DNA of 43,771 bases from Thermoplasmata archaeon. GTDB lineage: Archaea > Thermoplasmatota > Thermoplasmata > Lutacidiplasmatales > UBA184. The stretch lies in NCBI GenBank assembly GCA_021790425.1, contig JAJYEA010000010.1, forward strand, positions 1 to 43,771. Direction: 5' to 3'. The notes beneath the pieces were generated by a model that saw only the letters and a program-made list of their open reading frames with translations, was not told the DNA's origin and ran no database searches. A program made the position numbers and the translations under genes. Shown here one piece after another: positions 1 through 6,978 of the stretch (position 1 is the stretch's first letter; the number at the start of each line of letters is the position of its first letter).

Positions 1-37
1 GAGCGTGGCAAGCATAGCGAGGCGACAACCCACCCAG

Positions 38-351
38 CGGGAGGGACCCAGCTTGCCGAGCGGCCAGTCAGCCTGCCACTGGCCTGCGATGGCGAGCTGG
101 GAGGGACCCGCATCCAGGGGAGACCCCGGCAGGCCGATATGGGGCCGAAGCTCGCAAGGCGGCGAGGCCCCTTACGTGACTGCCGGGGTCGACAACTATC
201 CTCCTCCGCCCCACTGGTCTCAGGGGAAGGCAACCTTATGGCCGCCGGGGGCATGGTACGGGGAATCCCTGAAGCGGGGACCGGGTTCTGACCCCAGGAG
301 GTTGCGAACCCCCGCCTGACGCCGGATGGTCCACCTAGGCCGAGTCCGGCG
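38..351 (+). ncRNA. Candidate structured RNA of unknown family
   Basis: No convincing protein is encoded here, but the stretch folds into strong local helices. Bases 47-57 pair with 91-101 (11 pairs including one U-G on the plus strand), and inside them 62-68 pair with 78-84. Bases 122-132 pair perfectly with 180-190, enclosing a 141-146/166-171 helix. Bases 320-326 pair with 345-351. The motif gggagggaccc occurs twice (39-49 and 100-110), at the base of the first hairpin. The U-G pair weakly favours the plus strand. I looked for the SRP GGAAGG..AGCA loop and for RNase P conserved regions and found neither, so no family is assigned. The RNA may begin before the window. Confidence 0.35.
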
Positions 352-387
352 CTAGGCTGCCTCTCCGGAGGCTGTCCCCGCATCGGG

Positions 388-422
388 AGCCGCGCTCCCT
401 CGGAATAGTAGGGAGCGCGGCT
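388..422. terminator. Perfect 13-bp hairpin at the 3' end of a minus-strand gene
   Basis: Bases 388-400 pair perfectly with 410-422 around a 9-base loop. The hairpin lies 10 bases beyond the stop codon of the minus-strand gene that ends at 432, and just after the structured region at 38-351, so it could insulate both. It has no long T tract. Archaeal termination relies mainly on T runs, so the terminator role is inferred from position only. Confidence 0.4.
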
Positions 423-431
423 GGTTGCCGC

Positions 432-914
432 TCAGGCCTCCGCTTCCGACCCAGGGAGGACCGCCGCGGCCCTCTGCGCCTCCTCGTCCACCCAGTCCGG
501 ACCAGAGGGGGTGCCCGGGAACCGACCACGGAGTGCGTCCGCGAGCTCCTCCCACTCGAGCCCCCCGACGTCCACCTCCGGGACCCCGTGGCGCACCTGC
601 GCTTCCGTGACCCCGTGGACCGCGTAGAACGCCCTCGCCTTCTCCCGGTCCGTGGCGAGCGTGCGCGCGATGCTCGCGTCCGCGCTGATGAGCGCCCGGA
701 CCACCTTCACTCGACCCCGCAGGTCCCGGAGGTGCCGCTTGACCCGGCGCTCGTCGTCGGCGCGGAGGTCTCCCGCTCGCTCTTGTGGTTGATGGCCAAG
801 GGGTGCCAGCAGTCTTTGGTGTATGACGAAGTGCGGGAGCTTGGAGAAGAGGGAGGGATGAGGTAGGGGGTAGGTCAAGAGTAATCTGGAGGCGCACCGG
901 GCCGATTCATTCAT
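432..914 (-). CDS. Hypothetical protein, 160 aa
   Basis: I do not recognise this protein. The ATG at 914 is chosen because the minus strand carries a TATA-like box (gcctataagg, 936-945) centred about 26 bases upstream, the spacing of a leaderless archaeal transcript. The first 50 residues are low in charge and look unlike a folded domain. The remainder (about residues 50-160) is rich in Arg, Glu and Ala, is predicted by eye to be helical, and ends in an acidic tail. A later start inside the frame cannot be ruled out, because the reading frame only looks protein-like from about 780 downward. It is transcribed divergently from the aIF1 gene. Confidence 0.5.
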   Translation of the reverse strand: MNESARCASRLLLTYPLPHPSLFSKLPHFVIHQRLLAPLGHQPQERAGDLRADDERRVKRHLRDLRGRVKVVRALISADASIARTLATDREKARAFYAVHGVTEAQVRHGVPEVDVGGLEWEELADALRGRFPGTPSGPDWVDEEAQRAAAVLPGSEAEA

Positions 915-935
915 TACTGTTAGGGATGGCCAAGA

Positions 936-960
936 CCTTATAGGCAAGTATTCTTTATAG
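936..960. promoter_or_regulatory. Divergent TATA boxes for the gene at 914 and for aIF1
   Basis: On the plus strand ctttatag (953-960) is centred 26 bases before the GTG at 983. On the minus strand cctataagg (936-944) is centred 26 bases before the ATG at 914. Both spacings place transcription start at or next to the start codon. The stretch is AT-rich compared with its surroundings. Confidence 0.6.
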
Positions 961-982
961 CCGGGCAGTTATCCGCGGAACC

Positions 983-1261
983 GTGCAAGAGTACGACCCC
1001 CTGAAAGAGATCACCAAGGAGCTCGACAGGGAAGAATCGAACCTGACGGTTCGCGTGGAGAAGCGCCGGTACAACAAGCCCACCACGATCATTGCGGGTT
1101 TTCCAAAGGATAGTGACTTGACCGATATTACGCGCCAACTGAAACAGGCCCTCGCCACCGGAGGGACCTCGAAGGACGGCGAGATCATGCTCCTCGGCGA
1201 CCACTTCAAGCGGGTCAAGGTGAAACTTGAAGCGCTGGGATATCACATCTCGGAAGAATGA
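983..1261 (+). CDS. Translation initiation factor aIF1 (SUI1 family)
   Basis: This is the archaeal homologue of eIF1, which binds the small ribosomal subunit near the P site and controls start-codon selection. The 92-residue protein has the SUI1 fold signature: the basic strand VRVEKRRYNKPTTIIAGF near residues 24-41, LKQALATGG (54-62), then GEIMLLGDH and a C-terminal helix RVKVKLEALGY. Length is usual for archaeal members. The GTG start is supported by the TATA box 26 bases upstream. Its stop overlaps the ATG of the RNA polymerase subunit gene (ATGA), so the two are probably translationally coupled. Confidence 0.9.
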   Translation: MQEYDPLKEITKELDREESNLTVRVEKRRYNKPTTIIAGFPKDSDLTDITRQLKQALATGGTSKDGEIMLLGDHFKRVKVKLEALGYHISEE

Positions 1262-1563
1262 TCATGGCTGAATCAATGGACGTGCGACTCGTGGAGAAGG
1301 GGACCGACTACGTGAGGATCGAGATACCCAAGGGACAGGAGAGCCTCCTCATCCCGCTCGTGGAGGCCCTTCAGGCCAACGATTCCGTGGTCGAGGCTCG
1401 CTACTACATCGGGCACCCCTTCGCGGAGGCCCCGGAGCTCTACCTCAAGACCAAGGGGGAGAAGCCCCAGGCCGTGCTGAAGCGCGTGCTCAAGGACCTC
1501 GCCGATGTCTACAAGGACGCGCTCGCTGACTTCGACAAGAAGACCGCGAAGCTCCACGTGTAG
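1258..1563 (+). CDS. rpoL: DNA-directed RNA polymerase subunit L (Rpo11)
   Basis: Rpo11 pairs with Rpo3 to nucleate polymerase assembly, like half of the bacterial alpha dimer. The protein (about 97-101 residues) shows the family pattern: an N-terminal strand with VEKGTDYVRIEI, a helix ending in EALQAND, the strand SVVEARYYIGHPF, then PELYLKTKGEKPQAVLKRVLKDL. The usual HTLGN-type motif of the first helix is replaced by QESLLIPLVEAL, so it is a divergent member. Starts at 1258 (overlapping the aIF1 stop), 1264 and 1276 are all in frame; 1258 or 1264 fits coupling best. Confidence 0.82.
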   Translation: MIMAESMDVRLVEKGTDYVRIEIPKGQESLLIPLVEALQANDSVVEARYYIGHPFAEAPELYLKTKGEKPQAVLKRVLKDLADVYKDALADFDKKTAKLHV

Positions 1564-1602
1564 GTCGGTCGTCGGGACCAGAGTAGGTAGAGAGAGGTAT
1601 CC

Positions 1603-2325
1603 ATGCCGGAGGGAGAGGGTCATCATCACCGTCCGCCACCCCCCGAGAACGTACAGCTCAAGGAGTGCGAGCAGCACGGCTACTTCCGCGGCTCCTCCTG
1701 CCCGACCTGCGGGGAGGAAGGCCACTTCTTCATGGACGCCCGGGAGCTCGACCACATGGCCCGCATCGTGGCCGGCATCCTCCGCCACTTCCCCGAGCGC
1801 TACAACATCCCCGTCGACCGGAACGGCTGGGTCGACCTCTCGCGGCTCGTCGCCGCGATCCGGTCGCAGCACCGTAACTATCCGTGGCTCAAGGTCCATC
1901 ACCTGATCGCCCTGGCCATGACGGACCCGAAGGGCCGCTACGAGATCCGGGACGACCGGATCCGCGCCACCTACGGGCACACCGTCGACGTCGAGCTCGA
2001 CCTCCCCACGGAGGGGATCCCGGACGAGCTCTACTACCCCGTCACCCCGGAAGAGGTCGACCTCGTGATGGAGGCGGGGCTCAAGCCCACCGACCGCAAG
2101 ATGGTGCACCTCTCGCTCACCGCCCAGGATGCCTTCAACGCGGGCCGGGTGCGTTCCCAGGCGCCGGTGATCCTCACGATCAACACGAAGCTCGCCCGCG
2201 ACGGGGGGCATGTGATCCGCAAGGCGGGGAAGACCGTCTTCCTGATCGACGCCGTTCCCTCCGAGGTGCTCACCCGGTACGAAGGGGAGCTCTCGGTCCA
2301 GAACGACGGCGGCGCCGACGAATAG
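1603..2325 (+). CDS. kptA: RNA 2'-phosphotransferase (Tpt1/KptA) with zinc-ribbon N-terminus
   Basis: Tpt1/KptA removes an internal 2'-phosphate from RNA using NAD+, giving ADP-ribose 1'',2''-cyclic phosphate. The 240-residue protein has an N-terminal metal-binding cluster (C22, H25, C33, C36) that many archaeal members carry, then the lobe with LRH (60-62) and VDRNGWVDL, the RYEIRDDRIRATYGH segment (112-126), ELYYPVT (142-148), a His-containing strand (VHLSLT) and the terminal FLIDAVPSEVL. These match the catalytic Arg/His/Arg/Arg architecture of the family. It starts 39 bases after rpoL on the same strand and may share its transcript. In archaea its substrate is uncertain. Confidence 0.88.
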   Translation: MPEGEGHHHRPPPPENVQLKECEQHGYFRGSSCPTCGEEGHFFMDARELDHMARIVAGILRHFPERYNIPVDRNGWVDLSRLVAAIRSQHRNYPWLKVHHLIALAMTDPKGRYEIRDDRIRATYGHTVDVELDLPTEGIPDELYYPVTPEEVDLVMEAGLKPTDRKMVHLSLTAQDAFNAGRVRSQAPVILTINTKLARDGGHVIRKAGKTVFLIDAVPSEVLTRYEGELSVQNDGGADE

Positions 2326-2337
2326 GGACCGCTCCCG

Positions 2338-2353
2338 CGCGCCGGAAGGCGCG
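2338..2353. terminator. Short GNRA-loop hairpin after kptA
   Basis: CGCGCC (2338-2343) pairs with GGCGCG (2348-2353) around a GGAA tetraloop, 13 bases after the kptA stop. No T run follows. A role in ending or stabilising the aIF1-rpoL-kptA message is inferred from position. The rest of the interval to 2511 shows only a TATA-like gttatgatg at 2481-2489. Confidence 0.3.
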
Positions 2354-2511
2354 ATTCAGAGGCGGGTTCCCACCTCACCGTGCGTCGCATCCCACAGGGA
2401 TCGACGTCGAGGGGGACGGTGTTCTCACCGGTGCCTTCGGACCCTGGGGGCCCGGCCTCGCAGGGGCGTCCATGCGCCCTGTTATGATGCCGTGCGGATT
2501 TGACAAGACCC

Positions 2512-3129
2512 ATGGTCACCACCATCGATCTCATGGACTTCGTCCACGAGCTCCGGGAGGACTTCTTCGAGTGCGCGGCGAAACAGGGATGGAAGGAGTT
2601 TGCGAAGGACCGGGGGGCCAGCATGAACTCCTTCCGCGACATCTTCCTCCACCTCGCCTACGTCGAGGAGCAGCACGTCACCCAGTTCTGCGAGGGACGC
2701 CCCACCCCCTGGATGCAGGAGGTCATGCACATCCCGACGGACCGCTACCGGACGATTGCCGCGGTCCGCCGGCGGCTCCAGGAGGTCACCCGCCTCGGGG
2801 ATGAACGGTTCCGGAAGTGGAACACCCCGGAAGAGCTCGCCCGGCCCGCGGTGTGGGTGGCTTCCGGGAACGATGGGGAACAGTATCCGCTGCGCCTGAC
2901 CCGGGACTCGGCCCTCGCCCAATGCCTCACGGAGCACCTCCTCCACCTGGGAGAGGTCGAGGCGTTGCTATGGCAGATGGATGTCAAGCCGCCATCCACC
3001 TTCTGGATCCTGCGCCGAGTGCTCCACGGGAAGTGGCCCCCTCCGAAGTCCGCACTCTACGGAGGTGCCGTTCTCGGGAGGGCTCCGCAGGTCCGCCGGC
3101 CGCGCTCCGCGGGCAAACGTACTAGGTAG
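2512..3129 (+). CDS. DinB/YfiT-like four-helix protein
   Basis: The protein (205 aa from the ATG at 2512) looks like the DinB superfamily of four-helix metal-binding proteins, many of which are thiol transferases or damage-inducible proteins of unknown function. The N-terminal helix (DFVHELREDFFE) is followed by SFRDIFLHLAYVEEQHV, where the His residues fit the family's first metal ligand, and by a later LTEHLLHLGEVEALLW helix supplying another His pair. A basic proline-containing tail of about 40 residues follows. An in-frame TTG at 2500 is possible but the ATG is preferred. The assignment is by fold pattern, without a strong signature. Confidence 0.6.
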   Translation: MVTTIDLMDFVHELREDFFECAAKQGWKEFAKDRGASMNSFRDIFLHLAYVEEQHVTQFCEGRPTPWMQEVMHIPTDRYRTIAAVRRRLQEVTRLGDERFRKWNTPEELARPAVWVASGNDGEQYPLRLTRDSALAQCLTEHLLHLGEVEALLWQMDVKPPSTFWILRRVLHGKWPPPKSALYGGAVLGRAPQVRRPRSAGKRTR

Positions 3130-3135
3130 GCGGGC

Positions 3136-3963
3136 TCACGCGACCCGCTTCTTCCCCGGGCGGACCCGCGCTTCCCGGAGAGGCAGTCGTGTCGCCTTCA
3201 CGAGGTCCCGGCGGGCCTCCACTACCAGGTGGAGCGGAATGGCGTCTATCCACTCCTTCCGGACCCGTTCACTCTGGTACCCCTGCAGGGGAGCGGGCTC
3301 ATCCATGTCGAGTATGGACCACGCGTGGCGGCGTAGGACCTGGGCGTACCAGCTCAACGGACGGTGATAGCCCGTGGTCCGGGCGGTCCGGCCCTCCGCG
3401 AGGTTCCAGACATACTGATCGCTGTGGGGAATGCGGTAGCGGGCGACCTTGCGGAAGACCAACGGTTTCCCCGCGCGGCGCTCCACGGACCAGGCGGAGT
3501 CCGTGTCCACGTCAAAGCAGGGGTGGGAGATGCTGAAAACGAACCGGCCCCCGGGACGAACGACCCGGGCCAATTCCCGTATCGCCCCCTCGGCGTCCTT
3601 GATGTCGAGGAGCGACATGTTGGCCACGGCCACGTCGAAGACGCCCTTCTCCCGGATGGGGAGCCGGGCCGCGTCCGAAAGATGGTAGACGATCCCCAGG
3701 GGATGGACCCTCTCCTCCTCTCGGGCATACTCGATCAACTCCCGGGAGGCATCCACTCCGACGACCCGGGCCCCATCGCGCGAAAGACGGCGGGCGATGT
3801 ATCCGTTGCCGCATCCGATGTCGAGGACACGGGTCCCCCGGGGAAGGCGTCCCAGCAGACGGAAGAGCCCGGGATCGATGAGCGTCCGGTGCCAGACGTC
3901 CCCCGTGTCTCCCTGCTTCTCCCCATACCACCTTCCGAAACCGTTCCGCGGGGGCAGGGTCAT
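3136..3963 (-). CDS. Class I SAM-dependent methyltransferase
   Basis: A 275-residue Rossmann-fold methyltransferase. Motif I is VLDIGCGNGYIARRL (about residues 45-59), followed by the acidic end of strand 2 in VVGVDAS. Motif post-II and IV appear as VYHLSDAARLPI and FDVAVANMSLLDI, and motif VI as ARVVRPGGRFVFSISHPCF. The arrangement resembles the ubiE/methyltransferase-11 group acting on small molecules, but the substrate cannot be read from sequence. It converges with the DinB-like gene, with only six bases between the two stops. A weak minus-strand TATA-like caattacc lies near 3993-4000. Confidence 0.85.
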   Translation of the reverse strand: MTLPPRNGFGRWYGEKQGDTGDVWHRTLIDPGLFRLLGRLPRGTRVLDIGCGNGYIARRLSRDGARVVGVDASRELIEYAREEERVHPLGIVYHLSDAARLPIREKGVFDVAVANMSLLDIKDAEGAIRELARVVRPGGRFVFSISHPCFDVDTDSAWSVERRAGKPLVFRKVARYRIPHSDQYVWNLAEGRTARTTGYHRPLSWYAQVLRRHAWSILDMDEPAPLQGYQSERVRKEWIDAIPLHLVVEARRDLVKATRLPLREARVRPGKKRVA

Positions 3964-4341
3964 GCAGGCCTCCCTCCTGCCACATCCCAGTGGTAATTGA
4001 CATCACCCCCGAATGGGTGAGGAGCTTGAGGGCAGGCACTCCTACGGCGAGAGTCGTCCCGTGATCTTGGGGCACCCTCTGCTGTCCAGGGCCTGCCAGC
4101 AGGGCGCGGACTTCATCCAGGCGGAGTAAACTCGCTCCGTTCCGTGAACGGGGGACTCGACCCGTGGGCAGGTGGCTACCTGGAACACCTCGGCGGGTGG
4201 GTCCGCCGTGACTATTCGGATGGGGTCCGCCGGAACGGACGATTGAACGGAGGACGTGGAGTGGGTCCCGGGAGGGACGGACCTGGGTGACGCGACGGCA
4301 GAGGGGAAGAGGTCATAGGAAGGTCGCTTTCGCGGTCCCCC
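3964..4341. other. 378-base interval between methyltransferase and MFS genes
   Basis: The interval holds the methyltransferase upstream region (caattacc on the minus strand near 3993-4000), a possible 48-residue minus-strand gene (4042-4188, listed separately) and a weak TATA-like tcatagg near 4314-4320, about 26 bases before the MFS start at 4342. I see no RNA gene or repeat. Confidence 0.5.
4042..4188 (-). CDS. Possible small Cys-containing protein, 48 aa
   Basis: A short minus-strand frame starting at GTG 4188 encodes three spaced Cys motifs (ATCPRVE, APCWQAL, RGCPKI) plus aromatic residues. The spacing could make a small metal-binding knuckle. The start is uncertain, with no clear promoter apart from a gttcaatcg-like stretch some 50 bases upstream. 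Support is only the composition of the frame and its position in an otherwise empty interval. A chance reading frame in GC-rich DNA is a real alternative. Confidence 0.3.
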   Translation of the reverse strand: MFQVATCPRVESPVHGTERVYSAWMKSAPCWQALDSRGCPKITGRLSP

Positions 4342-5577
4342 ATGTCCCCCGAGCGCGAACATCCGGCGGGCGCCCCCGAGGCCCCGTCGTGGATCGGGGC
4401 GGCCTCCGCCCGCCGTGGGATATGGTTTCTCCTCGCGACGCGCATCCTGCGAGGGCTCGCCGCGGGACTGATCACCATCGGCTTCCCCTATCTCGTGCTC
4501 ACGGACCTCCGCAGCGGTGCGCTGGTGCTCGGCCTCATCTACGCCGGTGGAGCGCTCTCCACGGCCCTGCTCGCCTACCTGTTCGGAAGATTCGGGAGCC
4601 GGCACGCGATGCGGACGACCTACCTCGTGAGCCTCGCCCTGTTGCCCATCGCCTGCGTCGTCCTCCTCCTCCCCCCCGAACTCCCGTTGGCGGTCCTCGC
4701 CAGCGTGCTCGGAGGGTTCAGTGCGACGGGATCGCTCGCGAGCGGGGGAGTGGGCGGGATCGAGATGCCGCTGCAGACCGCGATCCTGAGCGACCTGGCC
4801 CCCCCTTCGAAGCGCACGCAATGGTTCAGCCAGTTCACCTTCACCGTGGGGATCTCGGCGGCCTTCGGGGTCCTCGCCGGCGGCTTTGGCACCCTCGACC
4901 AGTTGTTCATGGTCGCGCTCGCGTTGAGCGCCTCTTCCTTCCTGGTGGCGATGGCGGTGCCGGTGCGATCGGTGGCCCAGGGCCGGCGGCCCTCCGCTCG
5001 CAGCAAGGGGGTGATCCGCCGGTTCGCCACCACCGGCATACTGAACGGGTTCTCGACGGGTCTCCTGACCCCCTTCCTGATCCCGTTCTTCGTGCTCTAC
5101 TTCCACGTTGCCCGACCCGAGATGTCGATATTCACGACCGCGAGCAGCCTGCTCGGCACCTTCTCCGTGCTGTCCGCCCCGTACCTCGAGCTCCGGTGGG
5201 GGTGGGTCGCCTCGATCGTGGGGACCCGGGCCGCGGCGGCGACCCTCGCGGTCCTCATGCCCTTCGTCCCGCTGGTCCCGGCCCTGGCCGCGTACATCGC
5301 ACTCCCGGCCCTCCGGATCGCCGCCCTGCCGGCCCAGCAGACGGCGCTCATGGGCCATCTCCCGTACGCGGACCGGTCCGAAGCCGCCGGCACGAACCAG
5401 GCCGCCCGGATCGGCGCTGCGAGCGGAGCGACCGCGCTGGGGGGCTTCGCCCTGGAGGATGTGGCGGTGGCGGTCCCGTTCCTCGGGTACGGTCTCGCAC
5501 TGGCGGCCAACGCCTTCCTTTACGTGCGGTTCTTCGGCTGGCACGGTGAACGGCTGCCCGCGCCGACCGGGGGCTGA
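4342..5577 (+). CDS. MFS transporter, 12-TM type
   Basis: A 411-residue integral membrane protein with about twelve hydrophobic segments in two halves separated by a basic cytoplasmic loop (RSVAQGRRPSARSKGVIRR, near residues 210-230). The loop FGRFGSRHAMRT (about 80-91) after TM2 is a degenerate form of the MFS GxxxDRxGRR motif. This supports a major facilitator secondary transporter. The substrate is unknown, and the gene is monocistronic by spacing (about 75 bases to the next gene, which has its own TATA box). A 20-residue soluble N-terminus precedes TM1. Confidence 0.82.
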   Translation: MSPEREHPAGAPEAPSWIGAASARRGIWFLLATRILRGLAAGLITIGFPYLVLTDLRSGALVLGLIYAGGALSTALLAYLFGRFGSRHAMRTTYLVSLALLPIACVVLLLPPELPLAVLASVLGGFSATGSLASGGVGGIEMPLQTAILSDLAPPSKRTQWFSQFTFTVGISAAFGVLAGGFGTLDQLFMVALALSASSFLVAMAVPVRSVAQGRRPSARSKGVIRRFATTGILNGFSTGLLTPFLIPFFVLYFHVARPEMSIFTTASSLLGTFSVLSAPYLELRWGWVASIVGTRAAAATLAVLMPFVPLVPALAAYIALPALRIAALPAQQTALMGHLPYADRSEAAGTNQAARIGAASGATALGGFALEDVAVAVPFLGYGLALAANAFLYVRFFGWHGERLPAPTGG

Positions 5578-5610
5578 CCGGGGAACCCGGGACGAGGGCG
5601 CCCGGGACAA

Positions 5611-5630
5611 ATATTACGATACCTTAATAA
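5611..5630 (+). promoter_or_regulatory. TATA box for the dienelactone hydrolase operon
   Basis: The box cttaataa (5623-5630), preceded by atattacga, is centred about 26 bases before the ATG at 5653. This predicts a leaderless message and favours the ATG at 5653 over the TTG at 5641. Confidence 0.6.
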
Positions 5631-5652
5631 GTGCCTTCCATTGGCCCGAGGC

Positions 5653-6453
5653 ATGGAAGTCGCCCCCTGCCAAGTACCCGGAGACGGACGCACGCTCGAC
5701 GCCCACCTGGCGCTGCCCGCGCGGGGCCGGGGACCCGCCGTCATCGTGATCCATGAGATCTTCGGGCCCGATGCCCACATCCAGGACGTGGCCAAGCGCT
5801 TCGCCCAGGCGGGGTACGTGGCACTGGCCCCGGACCTCTTCACGGGGGAGATACAGCACCTCCTGACGCCGCAGGCGGTCATGGCCGGATTCGGGTTCCT
5901 CCGGAGCCTTCCCCCCGAGGTCCAGCGCGACCCGGCCCAGATCCAGGCGAAGATCGCCGAACGCCCCGCGGAGGAGCAGAAACTGCTCGCCGGTCTCATG
6001 AAGATCCAGGACCCGATGCAGCACCGGGCATTCGCCCGGGACCTGGCCGCCGTGGCCCGTCACCTGCGAGAGCAGAGCTACGTGGAGGGTGGCCGGGTGG
6101 GCAGCGTGGGATTCTGCTTCGGAGGGGGCATCGCGGGCCTCCTGGCGTGCACGGATCCGGACCTGCGTGCCGCCGTCATCTTCTATGGGAATACCCCGCC
6201 CAAGGACCTGCTCCCCAAGGCCCGTTGCCCCATCCTCGGCCTGTACGGCGGGGAGGACCACCGGATCACGGACACCGTGCCCGCCTTCGTCGAGGACGCG
6301 AAGTCCGCGGGTGTTCCCCTGACGTATCACATCTATCCGGGCGCTCAACACGCCTTCTTCAACGACTCCCGTCCCCAGGTCTACAACGCCGCCGCTGCGG
6401 CCGACGCCTGGGAGCGGGTTCAAACGTTCTTTCAACAGACGCTGGCCCCGTAG
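5653..6453 (+). CDS. Dienelactone hydrolase family protein
   Basis: An alpha/beta hydrolase of the dienelactone hydrolase family, which opens carboxymethylenebutenolide-type lactones or related esters. The family's Cys-Asp-His triad is visible: C155 in GFCFGGG, D202 in GGEDHRI and H233 in AQHAFFND. The N-terminal VIVIHEIFGPDAHIQD matches the strand-loop with the conserved Glu. A helical insertion (about residues 85-125, KIAERPAEEQKLL) lengthens the protein slightly beyond typical members. It is the first gene of a five-gene unit with a MarR regulator and an exporter 14 and 525 bases downstream, so a role in detoxifying an aromatic or lactone compound is plausible but inferred. Confidence 0.87.
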   Translation: MEVAPCQVPGDGRTLDAHLALPARGRGPAVIVIHEIFGPDAHIQDVAKRFAQAGYVALAPDLFTGEIQHLLTPQAVMAGFGFLRSLPPEVQRDPAQIQAKIAERPAEEQKLLAGLMKIQDPMQHRAFARDLAAVARHLREQSYVEGGRVGSVGFCFGGGIAGLLACTDPDLRAAVIFYGNTPPKDLLPKARCPILGLYGGEDHRITDTVPAFVEDAKSAGVPLTYHIYPGAQHAFFNDSRPQVYNAAAAADAWERVQTFFQQTLAP

Positions 6454-6467
6454 CGCGAGGATACTCC

Positions 6468-6974
6468 ATGCCCACACCCCGCCCCAAGATGAACCCGAAG
6501 CGATCCCCGAGGAGCACATCCTCCTCGCGGGACAAGGCGACCGGGATCGATGCCGTGTGGGAGGAGATCGTCGCCTGCAACCAACTCCTCCGCCGGGAGA
6601 TGGGACGGGTGCTGGAGACCGAGGACATGTTCCTCAGTGAGTACCGCGCCCTGCGCACCCTGGAGAATGGCCCGTGCGTGCTCGGGCAGGTCGGCCGGCA
6701 GTTGGGTCTCACGCCCGCCACGCTCACGACCCTCGCCCGGGGGCTGGAACGGCGTGGGTGGGCGCGGCAGGGGCCCTCCTCCAAGGACCGGCGGGCCTCC
6801 GTGCTCGTGGTCACGGGCCCGGGACTCCGGGCCCTGCGGATGGCCCGACGTGCGACCCGACAGCGCCTCCGGGGGCTGGAGGCAGGGATGGACCGGGCAG
6901 GGAGCGCCCAGCTCGCCCGGAGCCTCCGAAGTCTGCGGATGACACTGGAGCGCGCCGAACAGGAAGCGAGGTAG
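6468..6974 (+). CDS. MarR-family transcriptional regulator
   Basis: A 168-residue protein with a winged-helix domain. The helices EYRALRTLENGP, LGQVGRQLGLTPATLTTLARGLERRGW and the wing SSKDRRASVLVVTGPG follow the MarR pattern including the DxRxxxxxLT-like wing. A basic, serine-rich N-terminal 25 residues precedes it. MarR proteins bind as dimers to operators near their own operon and release on binding phenolic or other ligands. It lies between the hydrolase (14 bases upstream) and the MFS exporter (4 bases downstream), a typical arrangement for a ligand-responsive efflux operon. Confidence 0.85.
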   Translation: MPTPRPKMNPKRSPRSTSSSRDKATGIDAVWEEIVACNQLLRREMGRVLETEDMFLSEYRALRTLENGPCVLGQVGRQLGLTPATLTTLARGLERRGWARQGPSSKDRRASVLVVTGPGLRALRMARRATRQRLRGLEAGMDRAGSAQLARSLRSLRMTLERAEQEAR

Positions 6975-6978
6975 TGGA

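Noticed and set aside
290-320. tRNA T-arm-like ggttgcgaacc
   Set aside because: There is no matching acceptor stem, anticodon arm or D arm around it.
38-351. SRP 7S RNA or RNase P RNA
   Set aside because: The SRP GGAAGG/AGCA loop and the RNase P conserved regions are missing on both strands; helices are local and not the expected long-range pairs.
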